A DNA stretch of 64,000 nt, taken from the NCBI RefSeq assembly GCF_905475395.1, contig NC_058338.1:47155935-47219934 (forward strand), written 5' to 3'. Shown piece after piece: positions 11,501-22,100 of the stretch. The stretch comes from Chrysoperla carnea. Its lineage: Eukaryota > Arthropoda > Insecta > Neuroptera > Chrysopidae. Numbering within the stretch: the first letter of the stretch is position 1; every line of letters starts with the position of its first letter. The translations under genes were made by a program, and so were the position numbers. Below the pieces are notes generated by a model. That model was not told the DNA's origin, made no database searches, and saw only the letters and a program-made list of their open reading frames with translations.

Positions 11501-14500
11501 TAATCGGAAAATAAATTACTGGTATTTGGCTAATTTTTCTTTAGTCTTTAGGGGGAGAGCAACTGCCTATCCCTGTTCCTGCCATTTAACGACGCCCTTA
11601 CCTCACCTTAAATTGTAGTTTCTTTATTTTAAATGTTCTTACCTAGGAAAATTGCCCTAAAATATGTTTTGAAGCGATCGAAGTCAATATCAAAAAGAAA
11701 ATTTTTATTTAAATTATTACACTTCATGTAAACAGGTTTTAAAAAACTCGTCTAACACAAATTCAATGTTTCGTACAATTTTCTATTACATTTTAGCATT
11801 CTTAAGACTCAGTGTGTGTGTACAATAGAGAAGGGCACGAAATATCGATGTTCTTTTAGAAAATAATCATTTTTAATTCCGATACAATCGATTTTCGATA
11901 TTTATTTAAGGGTATCAAATTTGATATTTTTGAGAGCACTGTTTATGTTTCGCACCATGTATACGCGTATTTGAGCTCAGTTTCCTTCGCCTTGATCACG
12001 TAAAGGTTTTAGTTCCGTTTATCTGATAACGGCTGTAAATTTAGCTATACCGGATAATAGAAGCAAATTGACAAGGGAACATATTAAATAGAGAGTGTCC
12101 CATATCTGACAAATACTGGCATCATTAAAATTTAAATAATAATTACTTTTGCACTTTTAATAATTAAAACCCCCGTAGTGATCATCGACCTTGGCTCTGC
12201 GTCACAGAAAATAACATTACATGAATTGTAATGTCAGAGAAAAATTTCCTTCTCTAATGTCTCCTTCCATAATATAAGGAGGGGCGGAGTTTCAAAAATA
12301 AAATTTTATCGAATAACCTCATTAGTTTGAAGAAATTTCCACAAAATGGAAAAAACCGCATTTCTCTAGCATGTATAGAAGAAACAGGGTAGTTTGAGTT
12401 AGTTTTTTGTTTTTACGGGGGGGGGGGGCAGTTGACTTCATTTTGGATCGACTGGTGAAAATTCTATCTTTCTAGCATGCATAGAACAGAAAATAATAAT
12501 CCGATGCGTTCCTAATGATGCGAAAACTTAGCCTCTTTGAAAACTTTATCTCGATTTATATGTTTTTTTTATGGCTGTCTAACGGTAATACCTGGGGAAA
12601 TTAGTGTTTGGGAGTGCGAAAGAGGGAAATTTGAGTAAACTCTTAATTTTTCGAAAATTGAAGGACGTGGGATCTATTTAAATGTATTTTTCGATGCAAA
12701 ATTGGTTACAATCTCTACTCCTACGATAGTTTAAGGAAGAGTCCCAAACGAATGAAGGCGTAATACTATTTTGTATGGGTAAAAAATTGTTAAAATAAAT
12801 TTTAAGCTAAGAGCACAATTAAACATTTACCAGGTTCTCTGAAGGGTACCGCGATCTTGACAACAGTTTCTCAAATTCCTCTGCTTGTTAAAATAAGTTT
12901 GCCAAAATTTACCTTAAATATAGCTGTGCAAACAGTTAAAACTGAGCGCAATTCGGCAAATTTGGAGATCAAATACTTGTATTCGTTGTGTTTTAGTTAC
13001 CAAATTTAAAAATTATGCAAAGGTGAGTTGCATGATAACTTAAACGACATTATGCGTTTTTTTTTGTATATGTGAAAATTAGCATGAATCCGTTTTTTGT
13101 CTTTTATATCCAAAATTTTTTTAGCATTCATAAGAATTTTATCACATCTAGCCAGGAATTCGAGATTTATTTATCAACTAAAAAAAAGTGACATATTTTT
13201 GCCTTTAAAATTATTTTTCTTATAACTACGATCAAATAAAAACGAATAAAAAATTAAACGAAATTTTACAAAGTTTGTTTCTTTAATTTATAGGGTATGG
13301 ATTTGTGGATTTTGAATCACCAGCCTCAGCTGAGGGTGCAGTGAAGGCATTACAAGCTAAAGGAATACAGGCGCAGATGGCGAAAGTGGGTATCTGGTGG
13401 CTGCATAGATCTACCGCTGTACGTTGTGCATGCAAGTAATACCTCCTGTAAACCACTAACTGACCTGGTGCCACTGGTTGTGTTTTTTCATCCGCATTTG
13501 GCACCTGTGTCAAACAGTAACAAAATTATTTATCAATACTTTTATTCAGGCTCTTTTTTCTTGATGTAGATAATTAATTTTTTAACTATTAACAAAATTG
13601 TAGGATAAATTACCCTCCGTATTTATTGATTTTTATTATTTTTCATTTTTACCCTTACAATATTATTTAAAAAGTCGTCATACCTTGCGTAGATTGAGAT
13701 ATTTATTGTTAGAAAGGGCAGAATTCAGAGTACGCCATAAAGAGCTCCTCAATTTCGAGAAGGCACTGTTAATGTTGGATAGGACTAGAATCGTAGAAGT
13801 CATGACATTAAGATGATTGTCTATCAGTGTATCAATGATATCCACAGACATAGAGAATGAACTGAATGTTCCCATCAAATATATACAAGGTGTCCTTTTT
13901 TAAATTGACATATGCTTGAAACTCGAAACATAACTTTTATCCATAAAAATACTTCAAGCGAAAATTATTGGGTGTGTATGCGCAAGCTCAATGAAAAGCT
14001 CACTCAGCTACATAACTGGTTATCGATAGATGAACACTTTAAATTAGAAAATTGTTATTGATTAGAAAAGTAGCATTTTTTGTTCGAAACAATTTTCCGC
14101 AAACCGTATAGTTTAGACAAAAACGAACTGAAAAGTTTTACCCAAAATTGTTTTTTCGTATTAAAATTGTTATTTCGTATAATTATTTTTGCGAAATCTA
14201 GACACTCTTCGAAAAATAATTTTCCAATAAATCCAATAAAAGTAATTTGCTTTTCTATAAAGACCATTTTGGTTCAAATTGAATGAACAAACGCATCAAA
14301 AGCAAAATTTTTGCTATCAATTCCTGTCTATTCTATTCGGTTTACAAAAAAATGTTTCAAATAAAAAAAATTTGCTTATTTATAAAGAACAACGTTTTAA
14401 TTTAAGGCGTTCATATAATGTTGTCAGTTATAAATCAGAATGAGATTTTAATTGAATCTAAAAACTAAGATTGAATTCGATGCTGGAAAAAGATTTTTAT

Positions 14501-17500
14501 TTTTCGAGTTTCTAGCATATGTCAACCTTTTTTAATTTTATATATAAGACGGCCAGTTGATGCTCTTTATGTATATGCTACAGAAAGAGACAGTATGCTT
14601 GAAACTCGCACATCTTACGCGGACATTAAACTAAACCTAGGTTTTCAAGCTCAATGAAAAGCTCACTCTACTTTATAACTGGTAATCAATGGATGAACGC
14701 TTTAAATTAGAAAGTGAACCGGAGAATTACCCCGAACAATCATCGCAATTTTACAAGTACTAAAAAATAAAGAACTTGAAACTAAAAACAAATACTTTTT
14801 TGATTGATTTTGACTACGGGACGAGCTAACTTTTGAAACTGAATACGGGAGCAAAATTTCTTAATTTGCATCTGGTGGCCTGACATCTAAGATCATTAAG
14901 TTACATAGACTGAGCGTCAAACGATTTTAAGTATGCCAACATCTCAGGTAATTGCTTAGGTAAAATCCATCATGGCGGCGATGTAGAAACGTCAAAACAA
15001 AGTGCTGTTGTCATACTTGTCATTGTAGATTAATAAGTATTGTAGTATCATAAGTATTTTTTTAAGTCAAAAAGCGAAAAAGTTCAGAGAATCACCATGT
15101 TTTATGTAAAACATATTGAGATATGAAAATTTGACATTCAATGTTTGTTTCTTTGATAAATGTCCCTATTTTCATTGCATATTTTTGTCATAAATGTCCC
15201 TATATTCTTTTAATAAATGTATTTTTTGATGTATAACTGTCCCTAGCTGATCGAAGCAATCACCTCAGATGTCGCTTCTCACTGTACGGAAAGATAGGCG
15301 ATGCTCGGTCTATGTACTATAATGTCAGTGCCTGACATATGATTTTTTTTAATTCATTTAATTTTAGTCGGATATATATATAATCGCGTATGTGGTTCTT
15401 TTATAATCACTTTGGCGTCGCTGATAGCCAATCTCACTTCCAATATTAGCAGTGTTTCTTTGTAATGAAGGAGTTCATTATAACGTACTCTGTTTAAATA
15501 CATTTATCATGTACAGGATTTGATTTTGTTACATCTTTTCAGGTTTTATATCCAATATTATTCTTAAAATTATATTATTATTAGAAATAAGGCTGCAATT
15601 TCACGAATCTAGGATTTATAAATAATTACTAGCTATAATAGTTTCAAATGAATAATTAATGAATTATTAAATAAAAAATTAAGTAATCCTTTAACTAATT
15701 TTTTAAAATATTTATGAGTTGAAGTCCAACCTGTAAAATAAATTAATAATATAAAATAATTATTAAAGGGCCCCGCAATATTAGATAGGAAAATGGTTAT
15801 CTGTGAAACTTTTTCAAACCGCCCCCAAATTATTCTTCAGATCGTTCTGATCAAAAACTCTCGCAGCCACAAAAGTCTTTGAAGAGTAGTTTCTCGTGCT
15901 ACGGGCGATCAAAACTACGAATATATTGTAGTTTTAGAATATGACTAGAAAAATGGCTAACTGTGAAACTTTTCCCAACCGCCCTCAATATATTACTCAG
16001 ATCGTTCTGATGCAAAGCTCTCACGGCCACAAAATTTTTTAACGGGTAGTTTTCGAGCTACGTGCAATCAAAGCTACACATACATTAAAGCTATGTAGCT
16101 CGTAGCTCGAAAACTACCATGTAACAAATTTTGTGGCTGTTACAGCTTTACAGAATTAGCCCAAAAAACATTATGGGGGAAGTTTGAAAAATTTTCACAG
16201 AAAGTAATTTTCCTAGTCATATGTAATATATTCGTAGCTTTGATCACCCGAAGCTCGAAAACTGCTCGGTAAAAATGTTTGTGGCCGTAAGAGATTTTAA
16301 TCAGAATGATCCAAAGAACATTTTAGGGTGTGTTAGAAAAAGTTTCACAGAAAGCCATTTTCCTATCTAATATTGTGGGATCCTTTCATTTAGAAAATAC
16401 AAAATTCGTATGGAGATCGTATTTTTATTTCGAGATTGATTCATGTTACTCTTTAAGCCACCGAAATAATTGATCAACTTTTAGTTTTCCCGTGTATCCA
16501 AAAATGGAAGTCTACGTATCTTTATTTAAAATATCTTAAATAGAATAACTACAGAATTAAATACTAATCTAGTTATAATAGTACAGGAGACTATAATAGT
16601 ACAGGGGACGGTATATTTTTAATTAAATTAATTTTTTTTTTCATGACGGTTTTTTTTTTTTGCAGAAAGCTTATCCCATAAGTCAAGTAATAGAAATTCC
16701 TTTTACTTGTCATTTAATTTACATGTTCTAATATAATAATAATGTTTACACCCGGTATACCCGGTTTGCGATTTCATATTTAAATAAGTAAAATTCAGGT
16801 CACCCTTTTGGAGTCGGGAATAACTTTTTAAAGTTACAAAATATATCTAAAATTAAATAATCCGTTTCTTTCTTCCAACTTACAAAATTTAAAATTTATT
16901 TATATATTATAAATTTATTATATATTATACAGGGTAAGCCAAGTTATAATAGCAGGACTTCGTCAAATGATATATGAAGTTAAAATACTGACAATTTCTT
17001 ATTACTACGTTTACGGCCGATAAAGCGTCGTTTTCTTGATACAAGGTATTGAAATTTTTGAAGAAACAGGATATTTTTGCGGATATATTCAAACGCCTGA
17101 TTAGTTTATTTGGAAATTTTACAATATAAATTTAGAATCCTTCATAATTAGAGGCGGAAAATTGTGAAAATTAGCGAGAGAGACAAGTGTGTGTCATTTT
17201 GAGAGAAAATTATTTATCGCCATTGACTTTATTGTAAATACAATAACTTTGTGCATTGCTCCATTCTTAGCGCATTTTTCTAAGCAGTCGTCTTGGTAAT
17301 ATTCACAATAACATAATTTTTTTCTCTGTATCTAGAAAAGGAAGCTTTCCCGACCGTAATTAGATTGAGAAATTAGTATTATTTAATATTTTCTACCCTG
17401 TGATGAAGTTCTGTTGTTATAACTTGGATCAACCTGTTAATATTCGATCATAATATTAAATTCAAGTAATCATACATTTTGTTAAAATATATTCCCTTCA

Positions 17501-20500
17501 AGTAATTATGAATTAATTCTTAAAATATACTTCCAGTGAGATTGCAACCTTCAAGAAATTATAAAATTTCCAATGGGATTATTACAAAACAAAGCCTTCA
17601 AAATTAGTGTGAATTGATGACCCTTTTAGTTGCTTATTTAAAAATTTTTGTATAATATTTAAAAAATCCAACGTAATCATGAACTTTCTTAAATCCTCTT
17701 TTTTTCAATATTAATTTAGACTAATAATTTTTTTAAACAATTTTGAGAAACAGTTTTTTGTAGAAATAAAATTCAGGTAGAAATATTCAATCATATATAT
17801 TTTTATTATAACCTTTAACTGTAGAAAATAAAATTTTTAGTAGTCAGTCGCATGCAAATATATTAATTTACTTATTTTTATACTCTACTAATCATTTCAA
17901 TAAAATTAATTTATTGATTAATTCAAAATGATTAACGAATCTTTTTTCAAACAGATATTTTAAATGAAGCTTCTATTGCCATAGAGTTAACTTATACTTC
18001 CTTGCAAAATAAGTTGCGCACTTAAATCATTTTAAATTTTCTCGAAATTTCAAACAGGTATATCTCGGGGGAGGAGGGGGGAATGATTGAATCTGAATGA
18101 AATATATTGTATTTTCTAATTTTTGTAACAATATCTTAAACATTTTTATTCATCCCTTTTTGTTACATTAAACTTTTATTGTTGTTGCGTGAGCAATATC
18201 GTCGTTAAATTACCTATATTGTAGCCCTCTTGAGTCCTCTTGAGCTCTGTATCTCGAACCGTTTGAAATTAATTGAAAGATTGCTGAACTTTTTCCCATC
18301 ACTGTATAATTAAGTTCTAATTATTATTATACGCAATCACTAAATAATCACTAAATACACAATCGAAACATTTCGATGAAGAGTATTATGATTCGGTGAT
18401 ATAATTAGATTAACTTCACTAGCTCGCGACTTGTCTAGCTCCCGACGTCCCTGAACTTTAAAGTGACAACCTAATTTAATTTCATTTAAAATTAAATTCA
18501 TTTTCACAACTGATAAAAGATAGAGGAATGCCTTAAATTAGAAAATTGTTCCGTATAAAAAATTAATAATTTTTGAAAAAATATTTCTTGGAAAATCACA
18601 TATAAATTTCAAACAACAAATCATCGGAGATATTCTGATATATAATACAGTTTTTCCCGGGATTCGCCATTTTATAATTGGCACTTTTCCTAATGACATG
18701 TTGACGATGATGTATTAAAATAAAATTCCTTGTAGAAGGAAATTATATTATATTAAGTTTAAAATTAAGAATAGTTAAATTATTAATTAAGAAAAAAAAA
18801 TTGCGATGTATTTTTAAAAAAAGAAGTACGTTGTTTATTTCCGTCTACTCTACGAGTCAGTCGTGAAGCTAAAAAGTGAAAGACTTCTGAATAAATAAAA
18901 TTCTTCAAACTGATGTACTAGTTTTGTCATAAAACCGATCCTTTAAAACAATAGAGAAAAATATCCGACGTATAAAACGTTTCCTTTTTAAAGATTAACA
19001 GCTCTTGTACGAAATATTTTTTGTTCATAACTCAGTAGATATCAGTAGGAATAGTATTGAAACAATTATCTATATTAATTGTTGTCTTGTTATACACAAT
19101 TTGGGGCAGAAGTTAAAGTTAATTAATAAAATACATAAAAATTAAATACATAAAAAAAGTTAACCTATGCCAATAAAAGCATAAAATTTTGAATAATGCA
19201 TTAAAGAATGCTTCTAAATTATCTTTGCATACCTTACTATTGTTACTTAAAAACTAATATATTTGCATGTTTAATTTAAAATTAAAATAATATCTTAAGC
19301 TAAAATTTACAATAATTTAAAATCCCATTGATAAAAAAAAATATTTTTTAGCTTATTATAACACTAATTACTTGTAAATGTCCTCGGAAAACGGGTTGTG
19401 TGGTGTTTTGTTAATTAAAATTTATTTATTTGGCCACCAACTCGTGGCGATCATAGTTATAATATATAACAAAATCAGCATGTCCTTGAACCTTATATTT
19501 TTTTAATCCTTTATTTAGAATGTCCTTGTAAATTTAGGGGCTAACTGGAAACCTTCCTAACAAATTATTTTAAGATTTAATATAAATATGTAAGATTTGG
19601 AGAATGAAATTGAGCAAATAAAGAACAAAGAAAAAAGTTCTTATTTATTTTAAACCATCTTTAACAGTTAATTAAATTCTAAATACCTAAGATCTTTAAG
19701 TTTATCATGTCCAAATTCGGAGCAAAATAAATATAATCTATATTGCTTCAGGTTAATAATGAATACACATGCAGCGGTGTTTAAAAGAAACATTAAAATA
19801 TCTTAATTTTTCAGAGCAAAAATTGCTTTAAATTTTGAAAGTTTTTTTAACTCTAATTATTATTTTATTATTCGGATTACTTGTGAAAATATTTCACAAA
19901 ACTTTTATTGAATTCTTATTATTTAAAAAAGTTTCGGTTGGATTTTTTTTAATACAGTGGTATTTTATATTCTGAAATTTTTTAAATAATAAGAATTACT
20001 AAAACTTTATAGAAAGTATTTCAATATTCTCCAAATCTTCATAATACATATAACCATAAAATAAACAAAATATAAAAATATTCAATTGTAAAATCTTATA
20101 TGCGCAGCAACAAGAACAGGACCCGACAAACTTGTACATTGCAAACTTACCACTGAACTTCAAGGAGAATGATGTTGACAACATGTTAGCCAAGTATGGA
20201 CAAGTAATTTCAACACGTATACTACGTGACACGACTGGAATGTCAAAAGGTGTTGGTTTCGCTCGTATGGAATCTCGTGAAAAATGTGAACAAATTATAC
20301 AAATGTTTAATGGTAGTCCATTAGCTGGTGCAAAAGAGCCATTACTTGTAAAATTCGCTGATGGTGGAAACAAAAAGAAGGGCACATGTAACAACACAAC
20401 TGGTGGAGTGCGTGTACCAAATGCAACATGGCGTGATCCCACAGAACAAGTATATGAGACGACAACTGTAGCACAAAATGGAGTTACTGCTCACATGTTG

Positions 20501-20812
20501 CCATACCGTTATGGTCATCAAGCTGTGCCTGGTTATGCTATGCCTGGTGCACAATGGTTGCCCCAATATGTTGTGCAACAACCAGTGGATGTTGTACCTG
20601 CATCAGAGCCACCATATTTACCTCCATTAGCTACCCATATGGCATCATTACAATTAGGTAGTGGTTCGTATCTACCACATCCGTACCAGTATTACACTGC
20701 GGGACCTGGCCCGTCTATTATACACACTATGCCATTGGAGGAACATTCAACTGCTGCCTCTCCAGATGATACTACGGCCTACCAGACTTACGTTACCCAA
20801 CAACCCAAGTGA
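8228..20812 (+). CDS. shep: shep / RBMS-type RNA-binding protein with two RRMs (3' five exons, 5' end outside the window)
   Basis: Alan shepard/RBMS proteins bind single-stranded AU-rich RNA through two tandem RRMs; fly shep acts in neurons, in neuropeptide and gravitaxis phenotypes. Exons are 8228-8572, 9244-9494, 10915-10973, 13294-13385 (or to 13418) and 20108-20812, all with GT-AG introns and consistent phases. They encode 483 residues, or 494 with the longer fourth exon. Order: a Gln/Ala/Pro-rich segment, a Ser/Thr/Gly-rich segment containing [20 protein letters not shown]1 (LYIRGL; KGYGFVDF), a short linker, RRM2 ([14 protein letters not shown]), then a Tyr/Pro-rich tail. The linker option VGIW.LHR and the STAASPD...PK end match, as I recall it, fly shep rather than vertebrate RBMS. 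The start codon and N-terminal exons lie upstream of position 1 or are unrecognised. Confidence 0.93.
8573..9243 (+). other. shep: shep intron between exons a and b
   Basis: 671 bp, donor 'gtatga', acceptor 'acaaatttag'. AT-rich; I see no other feature in it. Confidence 0.85.
9244..9494 (+). CDS. shep: shep exon b: Ser/Gly linker and start of RRM1
   Basis: 83 codons plus two bases; donor 'gtaagt'. It encodes [15 protein letters not shown], a Ser/Thr/Gly-rich stretch, then [12 protein letters not shown], the beta-1 RNP2 motif of RRM1, and [10 protein letters not shown], its first helix. The Ser-rich block is nearly identical to the fly protein as I remember it. Confidence 0.92.
9495..10914 (+). 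other. shep: shep intron between exons b and c, with small repeats
   Basis: 1,420 bp. It holds a half-copy of the 456-754 foldback element (9908-9989), a two-unit tandem repeat of about 49 bp (10038-10134) and a hairpin with a 15-bp stem, 'ctgtgtcacaaaaaa', at 10437-10498. Confidence 0.75.
10038..10134. repeat. Two-copy tandem repeat, unit about 49 bp
   Basis: The unit begins 'cgataattttgcatt.ggta' and is repeated once with a few substitutions. It is intronic. Confidence 0.75.
10915..10973 (+). CDS. shep: shep exon c: middle of RRM1
   Basis: 59 bp, phase 2 to phase 1. With flanking bases it encodes [20 protein letters not shown], the beta-2/beta-3 part of RRM1. Acceptor 'attttacag', donor 'gtaaat'. 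It is too short to show as a separate frame and was found by joining the RRM1 halves. Confidence 0.93.
10974..13293 (+). other. shep: shep intron between exons c and d
   Basis: 2,320 bp. It contains a possible decayed inverted-repeat element at about 11388-11597 (ends 'gggcgtcg' and 'cgacgccc'), a run of 12 G at 12417-12428 and a direct repeat 'tctagcatgtatagaa' near 12364 and 12471. Confidence 0.7.
11388..11597. mobile_element. Possible decayed element with GGGCGTCG inverted ends
   Basis: The segment starts 'gggcgtcgccagagggcg' and ends 'aacgacgccc', giving 8-bp inverted ends about 200 bp apart, with locally higher GC. The short 60-codon frame inside is probably chance. Evidence is limited to the ends. 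Confidence 0.35.
13294..13418 (+). CDS. shep: shep exon d: end of RRM1, with optional 11-residue extension
   Basis: From the acceptor 'aatttatag' the exon encodes the RNP1 strand (K)[10 protein letters not shown], then the last helix and strand to AQMAK. Two donors keep the frame: 'gtgggt' after 13385 and 'gtacgt' after 13418. The longer form adds [11 protein letters not shown] before QQEQDPTNL of RRM2. Fly shep, as I recall, has a very similar VGIWVLHRPA in this place, which supports use of the second donor. Reading on past 13418 soon reaches a stop at 13438. Confidence 0.9.
13910..14052. repeat. Direct repeat, left copy (right copy at 14592-14715)
   Basis: Both copies contain 'tatgcttgaaactcg', then 'caagctcaatgaaaagctca', then 'tttaaattagaaa'. 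The last motif is shared with the foldback elements near 1329 and 5429, linking these repeats into one loose superfamily. Confidence 0.65.
14592..14715. repeat. Direct repeat, right copy
   Basis: Diverged second copy of the repeat at 13910-14052, in the same orientation, about 680 bp away. The pair could be the ends of one decayed element. Confidence 0.6.
15765..16387. mobile_element. 623-bp foldback element with tandem units in each arm
   Basis: The ends form inverted repeats of about 25 bp with few mismatches (left 'ccgcaatattagatagg', right 'cctatctaatattg.gg'). Each arm holds two related units of about 155 bp: on the left at 15781-15931 and 15935-16075, and inverted on the right. Shared unit landmarks are 'ctgtgaaactttt', 'cagatcgttctgat', 'cggccacaaaa' and 'gtagttttcgagcta'. 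The centre is near 16076. No long open frame is present, so it must be non-autonomous. A target duplication is not obvious. Confidence 0.85.
16930..17436. mobile_element. 507-bp element with about 37-bp terminal inverted repeats
   Basis: Left end 'cagggtaagccaagttataa' and right end, read inverted, 'caggttgatccaagttataa' match over about 37 bp with several differences. The interior has no open frame of note. The size and ends fit a MITE. The family is unknown. Confidence 0.75.
20108..20812 (+). CDS. shep: shep terminal exon: RRM2 and Tyr/Pro-rich C-terminus
   Basis: 234 codons plus TGA. It begins [18 protein letters not shown] (RNP2), continues through FGQ-like [13 protein letters not shown] and [18 protein letters not shown] (RNP1 region), then LLVKFADGG, the conserved end of RRM2. 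The tail is rich in Tyr, Pro and Gln and ends [13 protein letters not shown]...QPK. The stop AAG-TGA also resembles a donor (aagtgagt), but the C-terminus matches the fly end, so I take TGA as the true stop. Confidence 0.94.
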   Translation, partial: QQEQDPTNLYIANLPLNFKENDVDNMLAKYGQVISTRILRDTTGMSKGVGFARMESREKCEQIIQMFNGSPLAGAKEPLLVKFADGGNKKKGTCNNTTGGVRVPNATWRDPTEQVYETTTVAQNGVTAHMLPYRYGHQAVPGYAMPGAQWLPQYVVQQPVDVVPASEPPYLPPLATHMASLQLGSGSYLPHPYQYYTAGPGPSIIHTMPLEEHSTAASPDDTTAYQTYVTQQPK

Positions 20813-22100
20813 GTCTATCATCATTCACATAATCATCAACATCATCATCGAAGCAACAACTATGTCCCTGTGCAATTGTTTGTTACTCGATAGTGTGCGT
20901 TCTCAGTTGTTCTTCAAATTTTTGAGATCAATTTTCTTCTGAAATGAACAAATTAATATTATTGCATAATTGAAAACAAAAAGTAAAACTTTTTTTAAAG
21001 TGATTTTTTTTTCTTATGAAGAGTTTCACAGTTGATTTTTGATCCCCTCGCCCTATCTCCGCCTATTTAAATAGAGTAGTCATTTTAATTTTTCATAGAA
21101 ATTTTATTAAGTGAACGCTTATTTTCAATAAGAATTTATTGGGTTGCATATTCTTATAATATCGAGCAGCATCATGTACACGAAACGCACGACACAGACG
21201 GTGATTATCTGAACTAATCAAGTCACATTTTAAAACAAAAAAATAGAGTTTTTTCTCCTTACTATTATTTTTTGATGAACTCGTAAAATTGATACACAAT
21301 TTTACATACACAAAAAAAAAACTCTTCCGATTTTTAATTATCGTTAATCTTCCAAAATAAACCATAAATATTAATCTAGATTTTTTTTTTGGACTTTAGT
21401 CCAAAAATATATATTTTTCAAGATTTGGAAAGCCAATATTATAAAAGAATTGTTTTCTTTTTTATATTGTAATTAATTAATTAATAAGACATTCCACACA
21501 CATATTAATTAAAACAGGAAAATGTCAAAAGTGAAAAAAAAAACTTTCTTGCCTATGACTAAAGTAAAAATAAATAAAAAATAAAAACAAATGAATAATA
21601 ATATTTTGTATAGACCGACCTCTGCACACTTACCATAATTTTTTTAAGCATACTAATAATATGTTTTCAAATGTATTTGTATAAATCCAATAAGAAATCG
21701 TTACACCACATATAAAATGAATTTTTTTCCATGGAAAGTTTTCTAAAAAAATAATACATTTTTATATTGAAAAAAGCTGTTTATTACAACCCCCTATTTA
21801 CTATCAGTGATTATTAATTTTTTTATTTTATCAAATACTTTATTCATACCAGCTCGGTTAGACCAGATGTCAAGTATACAGTTAAAACTTGATGAAATGA
21901 TATTATTAAAATGATCAACCTATCAGTTAAATTTATTCTGTATTTTGTATGAAAAGGAAGACAAAAATAAAACAATGCAAATAAAATCATCTATACATTT
22001 TTCAGTACCATGTTTCGGTTACAAGTAAACAAAGCTACTCATATTCAATATGCTCTCATAAGACCTTCAAACGTATAATATATACTATACGAAACCATCG
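20813..22100 (+). other. shep: shep 3' untranslated region (extent uncertain)
   Basis: AT-rich sequence follows the stop. Candidate AATAAA-type signals cluster at about 21568-21585 and again near 21967. Fly shep has long neuronal 3'UTRs, so the transcript may go further. No other gene is evident here. Confidence 0.4.

Larger units (their letters stand above)
13419..20107 (+). other. shep: Large shep intron between the two RRMs
   Basis: About 6.7 kb with no coding exon seen. It contains a direct-repeat pair at 13910-14052 and 14592-14715, the foldback element 15765-16387 and the inverted-repeat element 16930-17436. The rest is AT-rich and featureless to me. The acceptor is 'atatgcgcag'. Confidence 0.8.

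Noticed and set aside
12417-12428. Run of 12 G as a G-quadruplex
   Set aside because: One uninterrupted run without neighbouring G-tracts; more likely a simple mononucleotide repeat.
19999-20442. 147-codon minus-strand frame
   Set aside because: Antisense shadow of the shep RRM2 exon, which has intact RNP motifs on the plus strand.
20808-20815. Possible splice donor 'aagtgagt' at the end of shep
   Set aside because: The in-frame TGA gives an ending like that of fly shep as I recall it, so a further exon is not needed.
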